The notes beneath the pieces are model-generated. The model searched no databases and was not told where the DNA came from. It saw only the letters and a list, made by a program, of their open reading frames with translations. Of a stretch of 64,000 nt of DNA, positions 1-8,592 are shown in pieces. The position numbers and the translations under genes are program-made. The DNA is taken from positions 1 to 64,000 of the forward strand of contig JANQRQ010000248.1 in assembly GCA_028284485.1 (NCBI GenBank), in the 5' to 3' direction. The DNA comes from Planctomycetaceae bacterium (GTDB taxonomy: Bacteria; Planctomycetota; Planctomycetia; Planctomycetales; Planctomycetaceae). The first letter of the stretch is position 1. Each line of letters starts with the position of its first letter.

Positions 1-10
1 CATGAATGAG

Positions 11-778
11 TCATTCCTTCAACCCACCGAACCGCCGATCGCGCGACGCAAAGTCCTGAAGTGCATCAACAAGGTCCGGCTCTCGAAATTCGGGCCAGCA
101 TTTCTTGGTGACCCAAATTTCAGCGTAACTAATTTGCCACAATAAGAAGTTGCTAACTCGCATTTCGCCGGCTGTCCGAATCAAAAGATCGGGATCGGAC
201 ATTCCGCCTGTATACAGTTGTTGCGAAATCAACTCTTCGTCAATGGCATCGGGATCAAGCGCGCCGGTCGAGGCATCGCGCGCGATGCTTCGAACAGCAT
301 CCACCAATTCACTGCGACCGCCGTAATTGACAGCGAGGCAAAGTCGCATGCCCGTATTGCCTTCACTGAGTTTCTCGGACTTGTCAATCTCCCGGATGAC
401 GCCATCACTCAGGCCTTCTCTGCGCCCGATGATAGAAAATCGCAGCCCCTGCCGGAGAATTTCCGACCGCTCTTCGACGAGATACTGCTGGAGCAACCGC
501 ATCAACAAGTCGAGTTCTTTGGGTGGACGTTTCCAGTTTTCACTGCTTAGGCAGTAAAGCGTCAGTTGCTCGATGCCGAAGTCAGCGCACGATTCGACAA
601 TCGTCCTCACACTTTTCACGCCGCGTCGATGTCCCTCAATGCGAGGCAAACCACGTTGTTTGGCCCATCGCCCGTTTCCATCCATGATGACGGCGATATG
701 TTTCGGCAATTGCTCCGGTGTCAAGCCGATGCTTGATGGACCTATAGCCGTTCTCGGCGCCGCTGTCACAACTGCCAC
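11..778 (-). CDS. uppS: Isoprenyl transferase (undecaprenyl diphosphate synthase)
   Basis: Cis-prenyltransferase that condenses isopentenyl diphosphate onto farnesyl diphosphate to make the C55 lipid carrier of cell-envelope polymers. The family signature with the catalytic Asp, IMDGNGRWAKQRG, sits at about residues 31-43, followed by GHRRGVKSVR; the C-terminal LLIRTAGEMRVSNFLLWQ block and the YAEIWVTKKCWPEF block are both present. At 255 residues it is normal length. The start used is GTG at 778; a second GTG three codons in is an equally possible start, and the Shine-Dalgarno signal is weak. On the same strand an ATG lies at positions 3-1, ten bases past the stop, and probably begins the next gene outside the window (often cdsA in other bacteria; this is inference). 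Confidence 0.96.
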   Translation of the reverse strand: MAVVTAAPRTAIGPSSIGLTPEQLPKHIAVIMDGNGRWAKQRGLPRIEGHRRGVKSVRTIVESCADFGIEQLTLYCLSSENWKRPPKELDLLMRLLQQYLVEERSEILRQGLRFSIIGRREGLSDGVIREIDKSEKLSEGNTGMRLCLAVNYGGRSELVDAVRSIARDASTGALDPDAIDEELISQQLYTGGMSDPDLLIRTAGEMRVSNFLLWQISYAEIWVTKKCWPEFREPDLVDALQDFASRDRRFGGLKE

Positions 779-1054
779 GTTTGTCGGACTCTCTGTCTGA
801 ATGCCCGCGATTAATGAGAAACCGCCGCAGCGTTTACCGATCGAACCAGTTAAGCCGATTCCGATGACAACGCCGGACTTCGGCCGATTGCGCGAAAGCC
901 CAACGCCACTCGTTGAAATCTCGGCGAACTACGATCCATTCTGGCAGTTCTGCCGCCATTCTCCAAGCCCAGTCTGCACGTTCCCTAGCGAAGGGGAACG
1001 AGAAAGGAGCCGAGGATCGAATTGATCAGCATCAGAAATGCAGGGAGCACACTT

Positions 1055-1243
1055 CTATTGAAGTTGCAGTTCTGCAAAGTTCTCTGCCTCTTCGACGTAA
1101 AGCGTCTGCTCCCAGTAGGACGGACAGTTATTCGGCGAACTAATACCCAATCGAACGCGGTCCTCATAAATATCGAGAACCGTCACATATATATCTTCGC
1201 CGATCACCAACCCCTCGTTGACCCCGCGGGAGAACACTTGCAT
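1055..1243 (-). CDS. csrA: CsrA-family RNA-binding regulator
   Basis: Small post-transcriptional regulator of 62 residues. The strand order of the CsrA fold is clear: MQVFSRGVNEGLVIGEDIYV, then VTVLDIYEDRVRLGISSP, then a short C-terminal helix around YVEEAENFAELQ. The VRLGI segment is the best-kept family hallmark. It differs from common CsrA proteins at the N-terminus (MQVFSRG instead of MLVLTRK), so RNA affinity could be altered. ATG start at 1243 with a GAGG box eight or so bases upstream. No flagellar or fliW gene is visible in this window; it stands alone, about 280 bases before uppS. Confidence 0.88.
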   Translation of the reverse strand: MQVFSRGVNEGLVIGEDIYVTVLDIYEDRVRLGISSPNNCPSYWEQTLYVEEAENFAELQLQ

Positions 1244-1573
1244 TATATCGCCTCGTTATAAATTAACGGGAAAGTTATTTTCGAAAACCTGCAGCAATTG
1301 AAGGGCCATTGTGACGAACCAACTCGTTGAGGGCAAGCAGTAAGATCGCGGAAATTTTTTGAGTTTGCGTTTCGGATTTTCGACACTTGACAATCGAACA
1401 ATCTTCGTTCAACTAAATCTCTTCGCAACGTAATTTCATGGGCAAAACTGTTACACTTTTGCAAGATGACTCGTGAATAATTATGAGAATTCTCAATCGG
1501 CAACAAAGCAACCTCTTAACAAATTGACGCACAGCCGAAATTTTTTTCACATCGCGACTTGGAGATTATTGTT
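1244..1573. other. Divergent intergenic region between csrA and the 2-hydroxyacid dehydrogenase
   Basis: About 330 bases, noticeably more AT-rich than the flanking genes, with runs of A and T. It must hold the promoters for csrA (leftward) and the dehydrogenase (rightward). A TTGACA hexamer is present at 1387-1392 on the plus strand but no convincing -10 partner was found, so no promoter is called. No ORF here looks coding. Confidence 0.5.
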
Positions 1574-2575
1574 ATGAAGTTGGTCGTCTTTCCTGCAATC
1601 GATGATGATCGACTCACTCGTATCCGCGAAGTCGACGAATCGCTGGATGTCGTTAATCCACCCGACGACGAAACCGCCCTCGCTGAAATCGTCGACGCAG
1701 AAGCCTTCTTTGGAAAGATCACACCTTCATTGTTGGCCGCCGCAAAAAAACTACGCTGGGTGCAATCACCAACTGCGAGCCTGGAACACTATTTGTTTCC
1801 CGAACTTATTGAGCATCCCTGCCAATTGAGCAACATGCGAGGACTGTTTTCCGACGTGATTGCCGATCATGTTATGGGGTACATTCTTTGCTTCGCCCGC
1901 AACCTGCATCTCTACCTTCGCCAACAAATACGCCATCAATGGGAACCGATTGGCGGCGAAGAAGAACGCGCCGGCTTTTTGTATGGTCCGGGACATGTTA
2001 GCGCTATCGATCGCGCGCATATTCACTTATCCGACTGTACGATTGGTGTGATTGGCGCGGGCAATATCGGCTCGGAGATCTGTCGACGTGCCGCTGCGTT
2101 TGGAATGAACCCAATCGCAGTCGACCCGATCCATCGAGAAGTACCGGGAGCCGTGCCCGAAGTTTGGATGCCCACCGAACTTCCGAACTTGCTCAACGAA
2201 AGCGACTTTGTCGTCATCGCCGCACCGCATACCCCGGCCACAGAAAAACTTTTTCGCGCGGAACAGTTTGGAAACATGCGCCGATCCGCCTATTTGATCA
2301 ACATTGGCCGTGGAATTATCGTTGATCTTGCCGATTTGACAGCGGCACTACAAGAAGGTGAAATCGCCGGTGCAGGACTCGATGTTTTCGAAACAGAACC
2401 ATTGCCGGAAGATCATCCGCTTTGGGACATGGAGAATGTCATCATTACTCCGCATGTCGCTGCCGCATCCCCGCATATCGCCGAGCGTCATTTGGATACA
2501 TTGCTCGAAAATATTCGCTGCTTTGTTGAGGACCGCGAACCGATCACCTTGGTCGATAAGAACCAATGGTTCTGA
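1574..2575 (+). CDS. D-2-hydroxyacid dehydrogenase, NAD-binding
   Basis: Member of the D-isomer-specific 2-hydroxyacid dehydrogenase family (333 residues), expected to interconvert a 2-oxoacid and a D-2-hydroxyacid with NAD(P)H. The Rossmann signature GVIGAGNIGSEICRRAAAFG is intact, and the three catalytic positions can be seen: Arg in INIGRG, Glu in DVFETEPLPEDHPLW and His in ITPHVAAASPH. The exact substrate cannot be told from sequence. The start chosen is ATG 1574, because GGAG at 1561-1564 is correctly spaced for it; a TTG five codons earlier would place that box inside the gene. It stands alone, convergent with the downstream SDR gene. Confidence 0.93.
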   Translation: MKLVVFPAIDDDRLTRIREVDESLDVVNPPDDETALAEIVDAEAFFGKITPSLLAAAKKLRWVQSPTASLEHYLFPELIEHPCQLSNMRGLFSDVIADHVMGYILCFARNLHLYLRQQIRHQWEPIGGEEERAGFLYGPGHVSAIDRAHIHLSDCTIGVIGAGNIGSEICRRAAAFGMNPIAVDPIHREVPGAVPEVWMPTELPNLLNESDFVVIAAPHTPATEKLFRAEQFGNMRRSAYLINIGRGIIVDLADLTAALQEGEIAGAGLDVFETEPLPEDHPLWDMENVIITPHVAAASPHIAERHLDTLLENIRCFVEDREPITLVDKNQWF

Positions 2576-2693
2576 GTTTTCTGCAGGATCGCTTGCATGG
2601 CCATGTATCCGCGGCTTGGAACGCGGCGACATTGGGACACGCCGGCGCTCTTTGAAGGCTGCGATTGCCGAGAGACTTCGAAGCAACTCGAAA

Positions 2694-3425
2694 TTAACCA
2701 CGGCCCAAGTAAAGTTGGTCACGTGGCAACACAATCGCTTCTAAGAAGTTAACATCCGGAGGCAATGTCAGCATCGAAATCGCCGCCCGCGAGATACATT
2801 CGATGCTCATCATCGGCTCCTCGTCGGAATCTGCTCCGGTATCGGTCCGGCGCTCGACGAGGACATTTCCCGGATGTAAGCAACTGCACGTAATGCCGAA
2901 TTCGCGTCCGTCCAATGCAATCGCCTGAGTCAAACCCCAAACTCCAAACTTAGCCGCGGCATAAGGAGCGCTTCCATTTCGTGGACGTTGCGCCGAAATT
3001 GAACCGATATTGAGGATGCGCCCACCGCCGTTGTCTTTCATGATGGTAAATGCCGCACGGCTGCACAGAAATGCTCCCGTCAAACATGCGCCGATGACAT
3101 TGTTCCACCCATCGAACGTGACTTGATCCAGCCGGCCGCCATCGAAGTTTCCCGCATTGTTAATGAGAATATCAACGCCGCCGTATTGCTGCATGACGGT
3201 CTCGAAAAACGCATCCACCTCCGACTCGTATCCAACATCAGCCGACTGTGTAACAACTTCGAAACCTTGTTCGCGGAACTGGGCCGCAGTCGTTTCAAGC
3301 TTCTGTTGGTTGCGTGCACAAATGGCGAGCCGGCATCCCGCCTGCGCGAGAGCTTCGGCGATTCCCTTGCCGATCCCCTGATTAGCACCAGTGACGACAG
3401 CGATTTTGCCCGCTAGCTGCTCCAT
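2694..3425 (-). CDS. SDR-family NAD(P)-dependent oxidoreductase
   Basis: Classical short-chain dehydrogenase/reductase of 243 residues. Visible motifs: the nucleotide-binding TGANQGIGKG near residue 13, NNAG around residue 87, the catalytic Ser in GSISAQRPRNGS, and the catalytic pair YAAAK. The overall length and motif spacing match classical SDRs such as 3-oxoacyl-ACP reductases and sugar or polyol dehydrogenases, but the substrate is not determined. An AGGGA box lies about 10 bases before the ATG. It lies downstream of the six-gene membrane cluster on the same strand, separated by about 100 bases, so it could be co-transcribed with it. Confidence 0.93.
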   Translation of the reverse strand: MEQLAGKIAVVTGANQGIGKGIAEALAQAGCRLAICARNQQKLETTAAQFREQGFEVVTQSADVGYESEVDAFFETVMQQYGGVDILINNAGNFDGGRLDQVTFDGWNNVIGACLTGAFLCSRAAFTIMKDNGGGRILNIGSISAQRPRNGSAPYAAAKFGVWGLTQAIALDGREFGITCSCLHPGNVLVERRTDTGADSDEEPMMSIECISRAAISMLTLPPDVNFLEAIVLPRDQLYLGRG

Positions 3426-3524
3426 CGAATGATTTCCCTTCGCGCCATGATCGACTGCCTGACACTAACGGTACTTGCGGCTGCCAGATCACTACCAAAT
3501 CCGCAATGCAAAACTTCGCAACGG

Positions 3525-4400
3525 TTATAAACCGACGCGTTTTTGCAACGGATCGATCAGCCACAACCAATCGTCAAACAAGAATTCGAAACGAATCGCC
3601 AACAATGCAATACGTCCCATCACCGTATATCCGAAAGAGGCACCAAACGTAATCATGAGGACCCAAATCCCGACGCGCGACACATGCCCCACCACTCCTT
3701 TGTGCTCAATCGAAAAGAAGAAATAGACCAGACACGCCATGATTCCCAGAATCATGATCCAATTGCGAATACAAGCCCACACGTCGATCGAACCATCGGT
3801 CGCAACGACTAACGGCACAATGCTGTTCGCGATTTGGCTCAAGAAATCGGCCTCGATAAATCCGACCATTCGAATTCCCGCTGTCGTGCCGACAATGAAC
3901 GCTAACGGCCATCGGGCAATCCACGCTCCCTTTGGCGCTAATCGCCAAAGCAACATCACACCGAGTGCAAGCGGAATCAAATTCATATACCAATACGCAC
4001 CATACAAAGGTGACAGGCCCGGCATCGCCCACGACTGAATCCACGCGGGCCAAAGTTTTCCCAACAGGTTCGGAATAATCACCCCCCAAAACTGCACGAC
4101 CATCCAGTAAGCCGCCGACACACCAACCACTACCGATTCGGCAAACTTGTACAACGGATTATCGCGATACAAAAACGAAAAGATGCACAACGTGAATATC
4201 GCCGCTGCCCACACACCAAATGTGCGCGATACGCTCAGCGTTGCCGTTCCGGCTGCGATCTCAGCCACTCCGGCCTCGGCCTGCTCGCCGCCAAGTTCTT
4301 GAACGTAAACGCTGCCGATCCCTACCGTCGCGAAGCGATAAGACAAATAGATTCCGGCAATCACCAGTACGATCAGCCAAATGAGGGTTTCACGCTTCAT
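3525..4400 (-). CDS. Polytopic membrane protein of the GlmL/DUF6754 cluster (last gene)
   Basis: Not recognised as a named family. The 291 residues contain about seven hydrophobic segments (roughly 5-22, 60-78, 90-112, 137-153, 163-180, 209-229 and 243-262), so it is an inner-membrane protein with little soluble mass. The segment after TM1 (about residues 25-58) is a short Gly/Ala/Glu-rich loop. Its ATG overlaps the stop of the preceding gene by four bases (ATGA), which implies translational coupling and a shared complex. It is the last of six consistently spaced minus-strand genes that start with the GlmL-type ATPase at 11644. A role as channel or scaffold subunit is inference only. Confidence 0.85.
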   Translation of the reverse strand: MKRETLIWLIVLVIAGIYLSYRFATVGIGSVYVQELGGEQAEAGVAEIAAGTATLSVSRTFGVWAAAIFTLCIFSFLYRDNPLYKFAESVVVGVSAAYWMVVQFWGVIIPNLLGKLWPAWIQSWAMPGLSPLYGAYWYMNLIPLALGVMLLWRLAPKGAWIARWPLAFIVGTTAGIRMVGFIEADFLSQIANSIVPLVVATDGSIDVWACIRNWIMILGIMACLVYFFFSIEHKGVVGHVSRVGIWVLMITFGASFGYTVMGRIALLAIRFEFLFDDWLWLIDPLQKRVGL

Positions 4401-5263
4401 GCCGATACCCCTCCTCGTCTTCGTTCGATGAAGTAGATCGTGTTTCCACCGATAATCAAGGCGATCATCAATAAATGGGCAACTAGCTGCGGCCCCATGC
4501 GCCGCTTTGCTTCGAGATATTTTGGGTCCGGACCGTCTGGTGCGTATTTGTTGACGACCAGTTCTTCGTATTCAGCAGCCCCTTTAATTGCCGCCAGCAT
4601 GCCAGGAAGTTGCTGGGGAACGTAGGGGTAGAACAAAGGTGCCTGCACTCCCGTACAACCGGCAACAATCCGAATGTCATCGGGGTACGGTGTCGATGCA
4701 TACTGCACCCATTCCTTTGTGCCCGGATACCCAGCCGAAACATTGACAATCAAATCCATATCTTGCACGTTGTCGACATCGAGACACATCGGAATCTGAT
4801 CGATGTTCGTTCCGCGGGCGTCGGTGGTATACAACTGGCGAAGGTTGGTAACAATCACTTTGATCACGCCCTCCTCGCCGGACTTGTACCCCAAGTCCAC
4901 ATAGTCGACGCCGTAAACCAATCCCGGAAAGTCAGCGCGAATCACTCGGTTGATCGAGTCTTGGATCATTTGCGGCCCGGCCGGCCACAATGTCGTAAAA
5001 TACATCTTGAGGCGCTTTTCGCAGCAATGCCGCACGAATGAAGTCGCCATGGGCCCCAGTTCACCCTCGCCTGACGGGTCGTAATCGAAAGCCATCAGGA
5101 CCTTGTCGCCCTCGTTCAGGCGTTCGACTTCTTCGAAGACAACCACAGCCAACCCGGTCGGCTTTTCGGGAAACTGCAACTGCATCAAGATGGGAATCCC
5201 AACGGCCAATGCCATCAGCAGAAACACCCAGCGCCGATCCAGAGTCTTAAAGAATTGATACAT
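4397..5263 (-). CDS. Membrane-anchored protein with large extracytoplasmic domain (GlmL/DUF6754 cluster)
   Basis: Unknown family, 288 residues. One hydrophobic segment near the N-terminus (about 13-30) and one near the C-terminus (about 262-280, followed by the basic tail FIERRRGG) enclose a soluble domain of some 230 residues. That domain has a conserved look: FDYDPSGEGELGPMATSFVRHC, two adjacent Cys (HCCEKR), and VNVSAGYPGTKEWVQY. With a short N-terminal tail the positive-inside rule suggests the big domain faces the periplasmic side. It is coupled by a 4-base overlap to the polytopic protein downstream, so the two are likely partners. No enzymatic motif was recognised. Confidence 0.85.
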   Translation of the reverse strand: MYQFFKTLDRRWVFLLMALAVGIPILMQLQFPEKPTGLAVVVFEEVERLNEGDKVLMAFDYDPSGEGELGPMATSFVRHCCEKRLKMYFTTLWPAGPQMIQDSINRVIRADFPGLVYGVDYVDLGYKSGEEGVIKVIVTNLRQLYTTDARGTNIDQIPMCLDVDNVQDMDLIVNVSAGYPGTKEWVQYASTPYPDDIRIVAGCTGVQAPLFYPYVPQQLPGMLAAIKGAAEYEELVVNKYAPDGPDPKYLEAKRRMGPQLVAHLLMIALIIGGNTIYFIERRRGGVSA

Positions 5264-5376
5264 AGGCTTTCGCGTCCTTGATTCAACGACTGTCCGTCGT
5301 GATTCCCATTTGTTAAGCCGTTGAGTGATTTTGCGAATAGGGCTGACTACGGAAATCTCTCATGGTCTTGGTCTGT

Positions 5377-7206
5377 CTAATCTTCTCGCGAACCCAAATA
5401 AGACCGATCGATTCCCAACAGGACCTTTAACGAAACGGATGCAATTCCGAGTGCCACGCCGATCATGATGGCCCGGTTCCCTGTCGTGACAAAAATACTC
5501 ATGATGTAAATCGTCAATTCATCGATGCGAAACGCTTTCAGGGCATCGGGAATCCAAGCGGTCATCGCAACCCCGATATAGGTACGACCCAACAAGATGA
5601 TGAACGCCGTTCCCAACAGCAAAATCGCTTCGAGATTCTTGGCGCGAAACGCGCGAAACGCCGCCGATGCCACATAAAACGCCAGCATGGCAAACATTGT
5701 GGCGGTCAGCGGTTTGAACGCGTACTCATACAACCACCAGAACAGGTTGCCTCCCGACTGGTAGGGACCGGACCAGGTGTACTTCGGAGTGTGGGCAGCC
5801 GTAAACAGTTGATAAACGCTCTTTTTCCATTCAAATTCGCTGCGGAAATCGGCGAGCAGCCAATCTCGCTGACCGGTCGATAGATTCGTCCCTGGAAGCT
5901 TCAACAAGTCCTGAAAGATTGTTTTTCCGCGCCCACCGGCCGTGGGAGATGCCGCAAAGAATGCTGCCATCGCACCAGCCTGCGCTCCTGTGAACGTCTC
6001 CGCTTGAAGCTGATCGACAAGATCGGCAACGGTGATGCTTTCGTCGTTGGCAAACTGCCCGATTGCAGCTTGCTGCGAATTGGTTAGCTCGACATCGTCT
6101 CCAGGGGGATGAAACGGATCAATCTCAGTCACGCCCTGCTCTTTTTCTGCCAGCATTTCACATGCGGTCTTGGCCACCGGCTGTGCTTGGCCGGCGCCAT
6201 CGAGCACGGTTATCAATTCCTCAGCGGTCCAGCCGCCGCGCAGATTTCGTTCGACGACTTGTTGTTGTTCTTCGGTCAAAGGCTCGCCGAGACCGTTCAA
6301 TTCGTCGATAAACTGCTGAATCTCTGCCTCCGATGCCGGGCGCAGCGGAGGGAAGACGTTGATCAATGCATCGCGTTGGGACCGCGACATCGGCCCCGCC
6401 ATGCTCAGCTGTTGGGGCGACACCGAATAAGAAACAACGTCGGCGAGCGATGCCGGAACGGCAAACCCCGTTGGCACTGCATCGACATCGATCGTTGTCG
6501 TTTTCTGGCTGGCTTCGTAGATCGAATCCACCGCTTGCTGCCATCGCGTGTCATCGCTCATGGCAGCGAGTTCTGTGCGCGATGCCTCGTCCATGACGCC
6601 ACGAAAACTGAGGGCAGAATGATCGCTGTAATAGAATGCCTTTCCGCGTAAGCTTTCCGGTGGTTGAGCCGCTTCGGCCAAGTTCTCAACAGTGCACTGC
6701 CACTCCAAGGTTTGCTTGAAGGATTTCAAATCCTCGATCTGATTCGGCAATATCCAGCCGCGGAAAACGATCTCGCCCTGCTCTTGAGACATTTGTCGCC
6801 GCACGGAATCGGGAAGTTGCGCCTCTTCCTTCTCTGGGATTTCACCCGCAATCCGTGTGACTTGAGATTCGGGAAAAGCAGCAGCGGGGAGACTGGCAAA
6901 TGTTTCACCGTAAAACTCCTGGTCGGAAGCCGGCGGTGACCCAATTTTCCCAAGACCGGCTGCCAACGTCAGCAAGAAAGCGATTAGCGTAACGGCGGCG
7001 TATCCCCAACCCGGCACGCGATCGCTGATTTTCTTCAGATTCACCTTCATCAAGTTGCCGCCGCCCAGAATGAAGGCAATGGCGGCCAGAATATCGAACC
7101 ACACGGTAACGACTTCGCCCCAGCTTTCGGTCGCGGGAATGAAGGCGGCCGCGATGAGCAAGAATCCGCTGATCGTCGTAATCAGTAAGGGAACTGTACG
7201 TTTCAT
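5377..7206 (-). CDS. Large membrane protein, helical insert between membrane bundles (GlmL/DUF6754 cluster)
   Basis: 609 residues with no family recognised. Three hydrophobic segments lie at the N-terminus (about 6-24, 33-50, 68-88), then about 390 mostly helical, Gln/Glu/Ala-rich soluble residues, then three or four hydrophobic segments near the C-terminus (about 490-600). The soluble part has loosely repeating helical units, for example LTEEQQQVVERNLRGGWTA and LTNSQQAAIGQFAND, reminiscent of protein-interaction repeats. It lies 66 bases after the DUF6754 gene and 113 bases before the next, on the same strand. It may be the structural core of the cluster's complex; that is inference. Confidence 0.85.
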   Translation of the reverse strand: MKRTVPLLITTISGFLLIAAAFIPATESWGEVVTVWFDILAAIAFILGGGNLMKVNLKKISDRVPGWGYAAVTLIAFLLTLAAGLGKIGSPPASDQEFYGETFASLPAAAFPESQVTRIAGEIPEKEEAQLPDSVRRQMSQEQGEIVFRGWILPNQIEDLKSFKQTLEWQCTVENLAEAAQPPESLRGKAFYYSDHSALSFRGVMDEASRTELAAMSDDTRWQQAVDSIYEASQKTTTIDVDAVPTGFAVPASLADVVSYSVSPQQLSMAGPMSRSQRDALINVFPPLRPASEAEIQQFIDELNGLGEPLTEEQQQVVERNLRGGWTAEELITVLDGAGQAQPVAKTACEMLAEKEQGVTEIDPFHPPGDDVELTNSQQAAIGQFANDESITVADLVDQLQAETFTGAQAGAMAAFFAASPTAGGRGKTIFQDLLKLPGTNLSTGQRDWLLADFRSEFEWKKSVYQLFTAAHTPKYTWSGPYQSGGNLFWWLYEYAFKPLTATMFAMLAFYVASAAFRAFRAKNLEAILLLGTAFIILLGRTYIGVAMTAWIPDALKAFRIDELTIYIMSIFVTTGNRAIMIGVALGIASVSLKVLLGIDRSYLGSRED

Positions 7207-7272
7207 GAATGGAATCTCCGAAACGTGGACATTCTCAATCTCCGAGTTGTCTTAATATGGATGGCGAATGCA

Positions 7273-8523
7273 TCACCCGAAAAATCCGTTGTTGACCAGT
7301 TCGTGATATGTGGCGATCAAACAGCCGACGATAATCCCGACAGCCACAATCAGTTTGCCGAAGTCCTGCCCTTTCAAACTTCCCAGTTCTTCCGACGAAC
7401 CGGAAAGATAAGCCGATGCTGCGAAGAGCTCCTCGCCGATCAAGGTGTAATCGCATGCCGCCACGAAGAAGGGAAGTTGTGCCGGCTGAGCGGTGCCCGC
7501 AATTTGAATGGCACCGATCGAATTGCCCGTTTCCGCCAAAATGAGCGATTCGGCGAAAAAAGACCCCATATAAAAGCAGGCGGCTGGTTTTTCACGGACC
7601 ATCATTCCGGACAGATACGCCACATACCCGAACTGCTCATCGGTGACGTAGTAGATCAAGTCCTCGTTGTAGGCGTCGGGGCGACCGGCTGACAGATACG
7701 AACCTTCAATCGTTTCGCGTGCCGCAGTCATCACCAACGAACGAGCGGTGGGCACTTCGACGCGGGCTTCGTACTCCGCAGCGGTTCGTGCCACGCGCGC
7801 CAGAATCGTGATCGCTGCAATCGTTTGAATGTCTTTCATGTCCTGTACGCCAGGTACGAACAGGCACGATCGTCCCATTTCAGTCGCGCGACCGACCGCT
7901 TCGCTGACCGCTTCGAGCCCGGCGATCTTGCGAATCTTCAATTGGATGCCGGCGCGGGCGAGCAGAATAAATGTAATCACTGCCCCACTGATCAGCGCGG
8001 TGACAATCGCCAGCCAAGTGCGATGACCTGCGAACCACTCGCGGGTCGAATACACCGCCTCGGTCGTCTCCGCATAGGGCGACGTTCGGCCATCTAAAGT
8101 GGTCGCTTGAACGCGAAAGAAATAGGGCTCCCCACGCTCGCTGTTCTGCACGGTATAAACGATGTGTCCCTGTTCGTAATCTTCTGCCGTGGGAACAACA
8201 AGCGCCACCTCGCTATACAGTCCTCCATATTCGCCGGCACGCGAGACAACATACGTGACCAAATCGTCAGATGTGAGATCCTTCGGATCGTCGGGGGAAA
8301 GCGAAAATGTCAGCTCAATCTCTTCACCGCCGTCCCACGGATGGTCTTCTGCTGAGATTTCGGTTGGCGCTCGTAAGCTTGCAGGGTCACCGGCCTCACC
8401 AGCGTCGGTATCGACTTCCTGGCCGACCGCTGAAATCGGCAACAGGCAAATCACACAGAGAACCATCAGAAGTTCTTGCGTTCGCTCCATCAATCGCTCC
8501 CGAAAGTGGCTGGGCCACTGCAA
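7273..8523 (-). CDS. DUF6754-like membrane protein with fibronectin-like domain
   Basis: 416 residues. Order: a signal-like hydrophobic N-terminus (about 16-34, ending near VGQE), a beta-rich fibronectin type III-like domain (about 50-155), a transmembrane helix (about 168-190), a conserved soluble domain (about 195-385) beginning GLEAVSEAVGRATEMGRSCLFVPG, and a C-terminal transmembrane helix (about 388-408). The second domain resembles what databases call DUF6754; I assign this from memory of the family's appearance, not from a search. Motifs such as GRPDAYNEDLIYYVTDEQFGYVAYLSGMM look strongly constrained. No function is established for this domain to my knowledge. Fourth from last in the six-gene cluster. 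Confidence 0.82.
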   Translation of the reverse strand: MQWPSHFRERLMERTQELLMVLCVICLLPISAVGQEVDTDAGEAGDPASLRAPTEISAEDHPWDGGEEIELTFSLSPDDPKDLTSDDLVTYVVSRAGEYGGLYSEVALVVPTAEDYEQGHIVYTVQNSERGEPYFFRVQATTLDGRTSPYAETTEAVYSTREWFAGHRTWLAIVTALISGAVITFILLARAGIQLKIRKIAGLEAVSEAVGRATEMGRSCLFVPGVQDMKDIQTIAAITILARVARTAAEYEARVEVPTARSLVMTAARETIEGSYLSAGRPDAYNEDLIYYVTDEQFGYVAYLSGMMVREKPAACFYMGSFFAESLILAETGNSIGAIQIAGTAQPAQLPFFVAACDYTLIGEELFAASAYLSGSSEELGSLKGQDFGKLIVAVGIIVGCLIATYHELVNNGFFG

Positions 8524-8592
8524 ATGTCAGACCCTGTTGGATTCTTTCTGATTCTCAATCAGCCAAGTAAGCCGACTCGCCAAGGGAATTCA

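Noticed and set aside
1387-1415. TTGACA-based sigma-70 promoter upstream of the 2-hydroxyacid dehydrogenase
   Set aside because: No acceptable -10 hexamer at 16-18 bases; a chance match is likely.
1243-1506. 87-residue minus-strand ORF upstream of csrA
   Set aside because: AT-rich intergenic DNA; translation shows no protein-like pattern and it would run into the csrA start.
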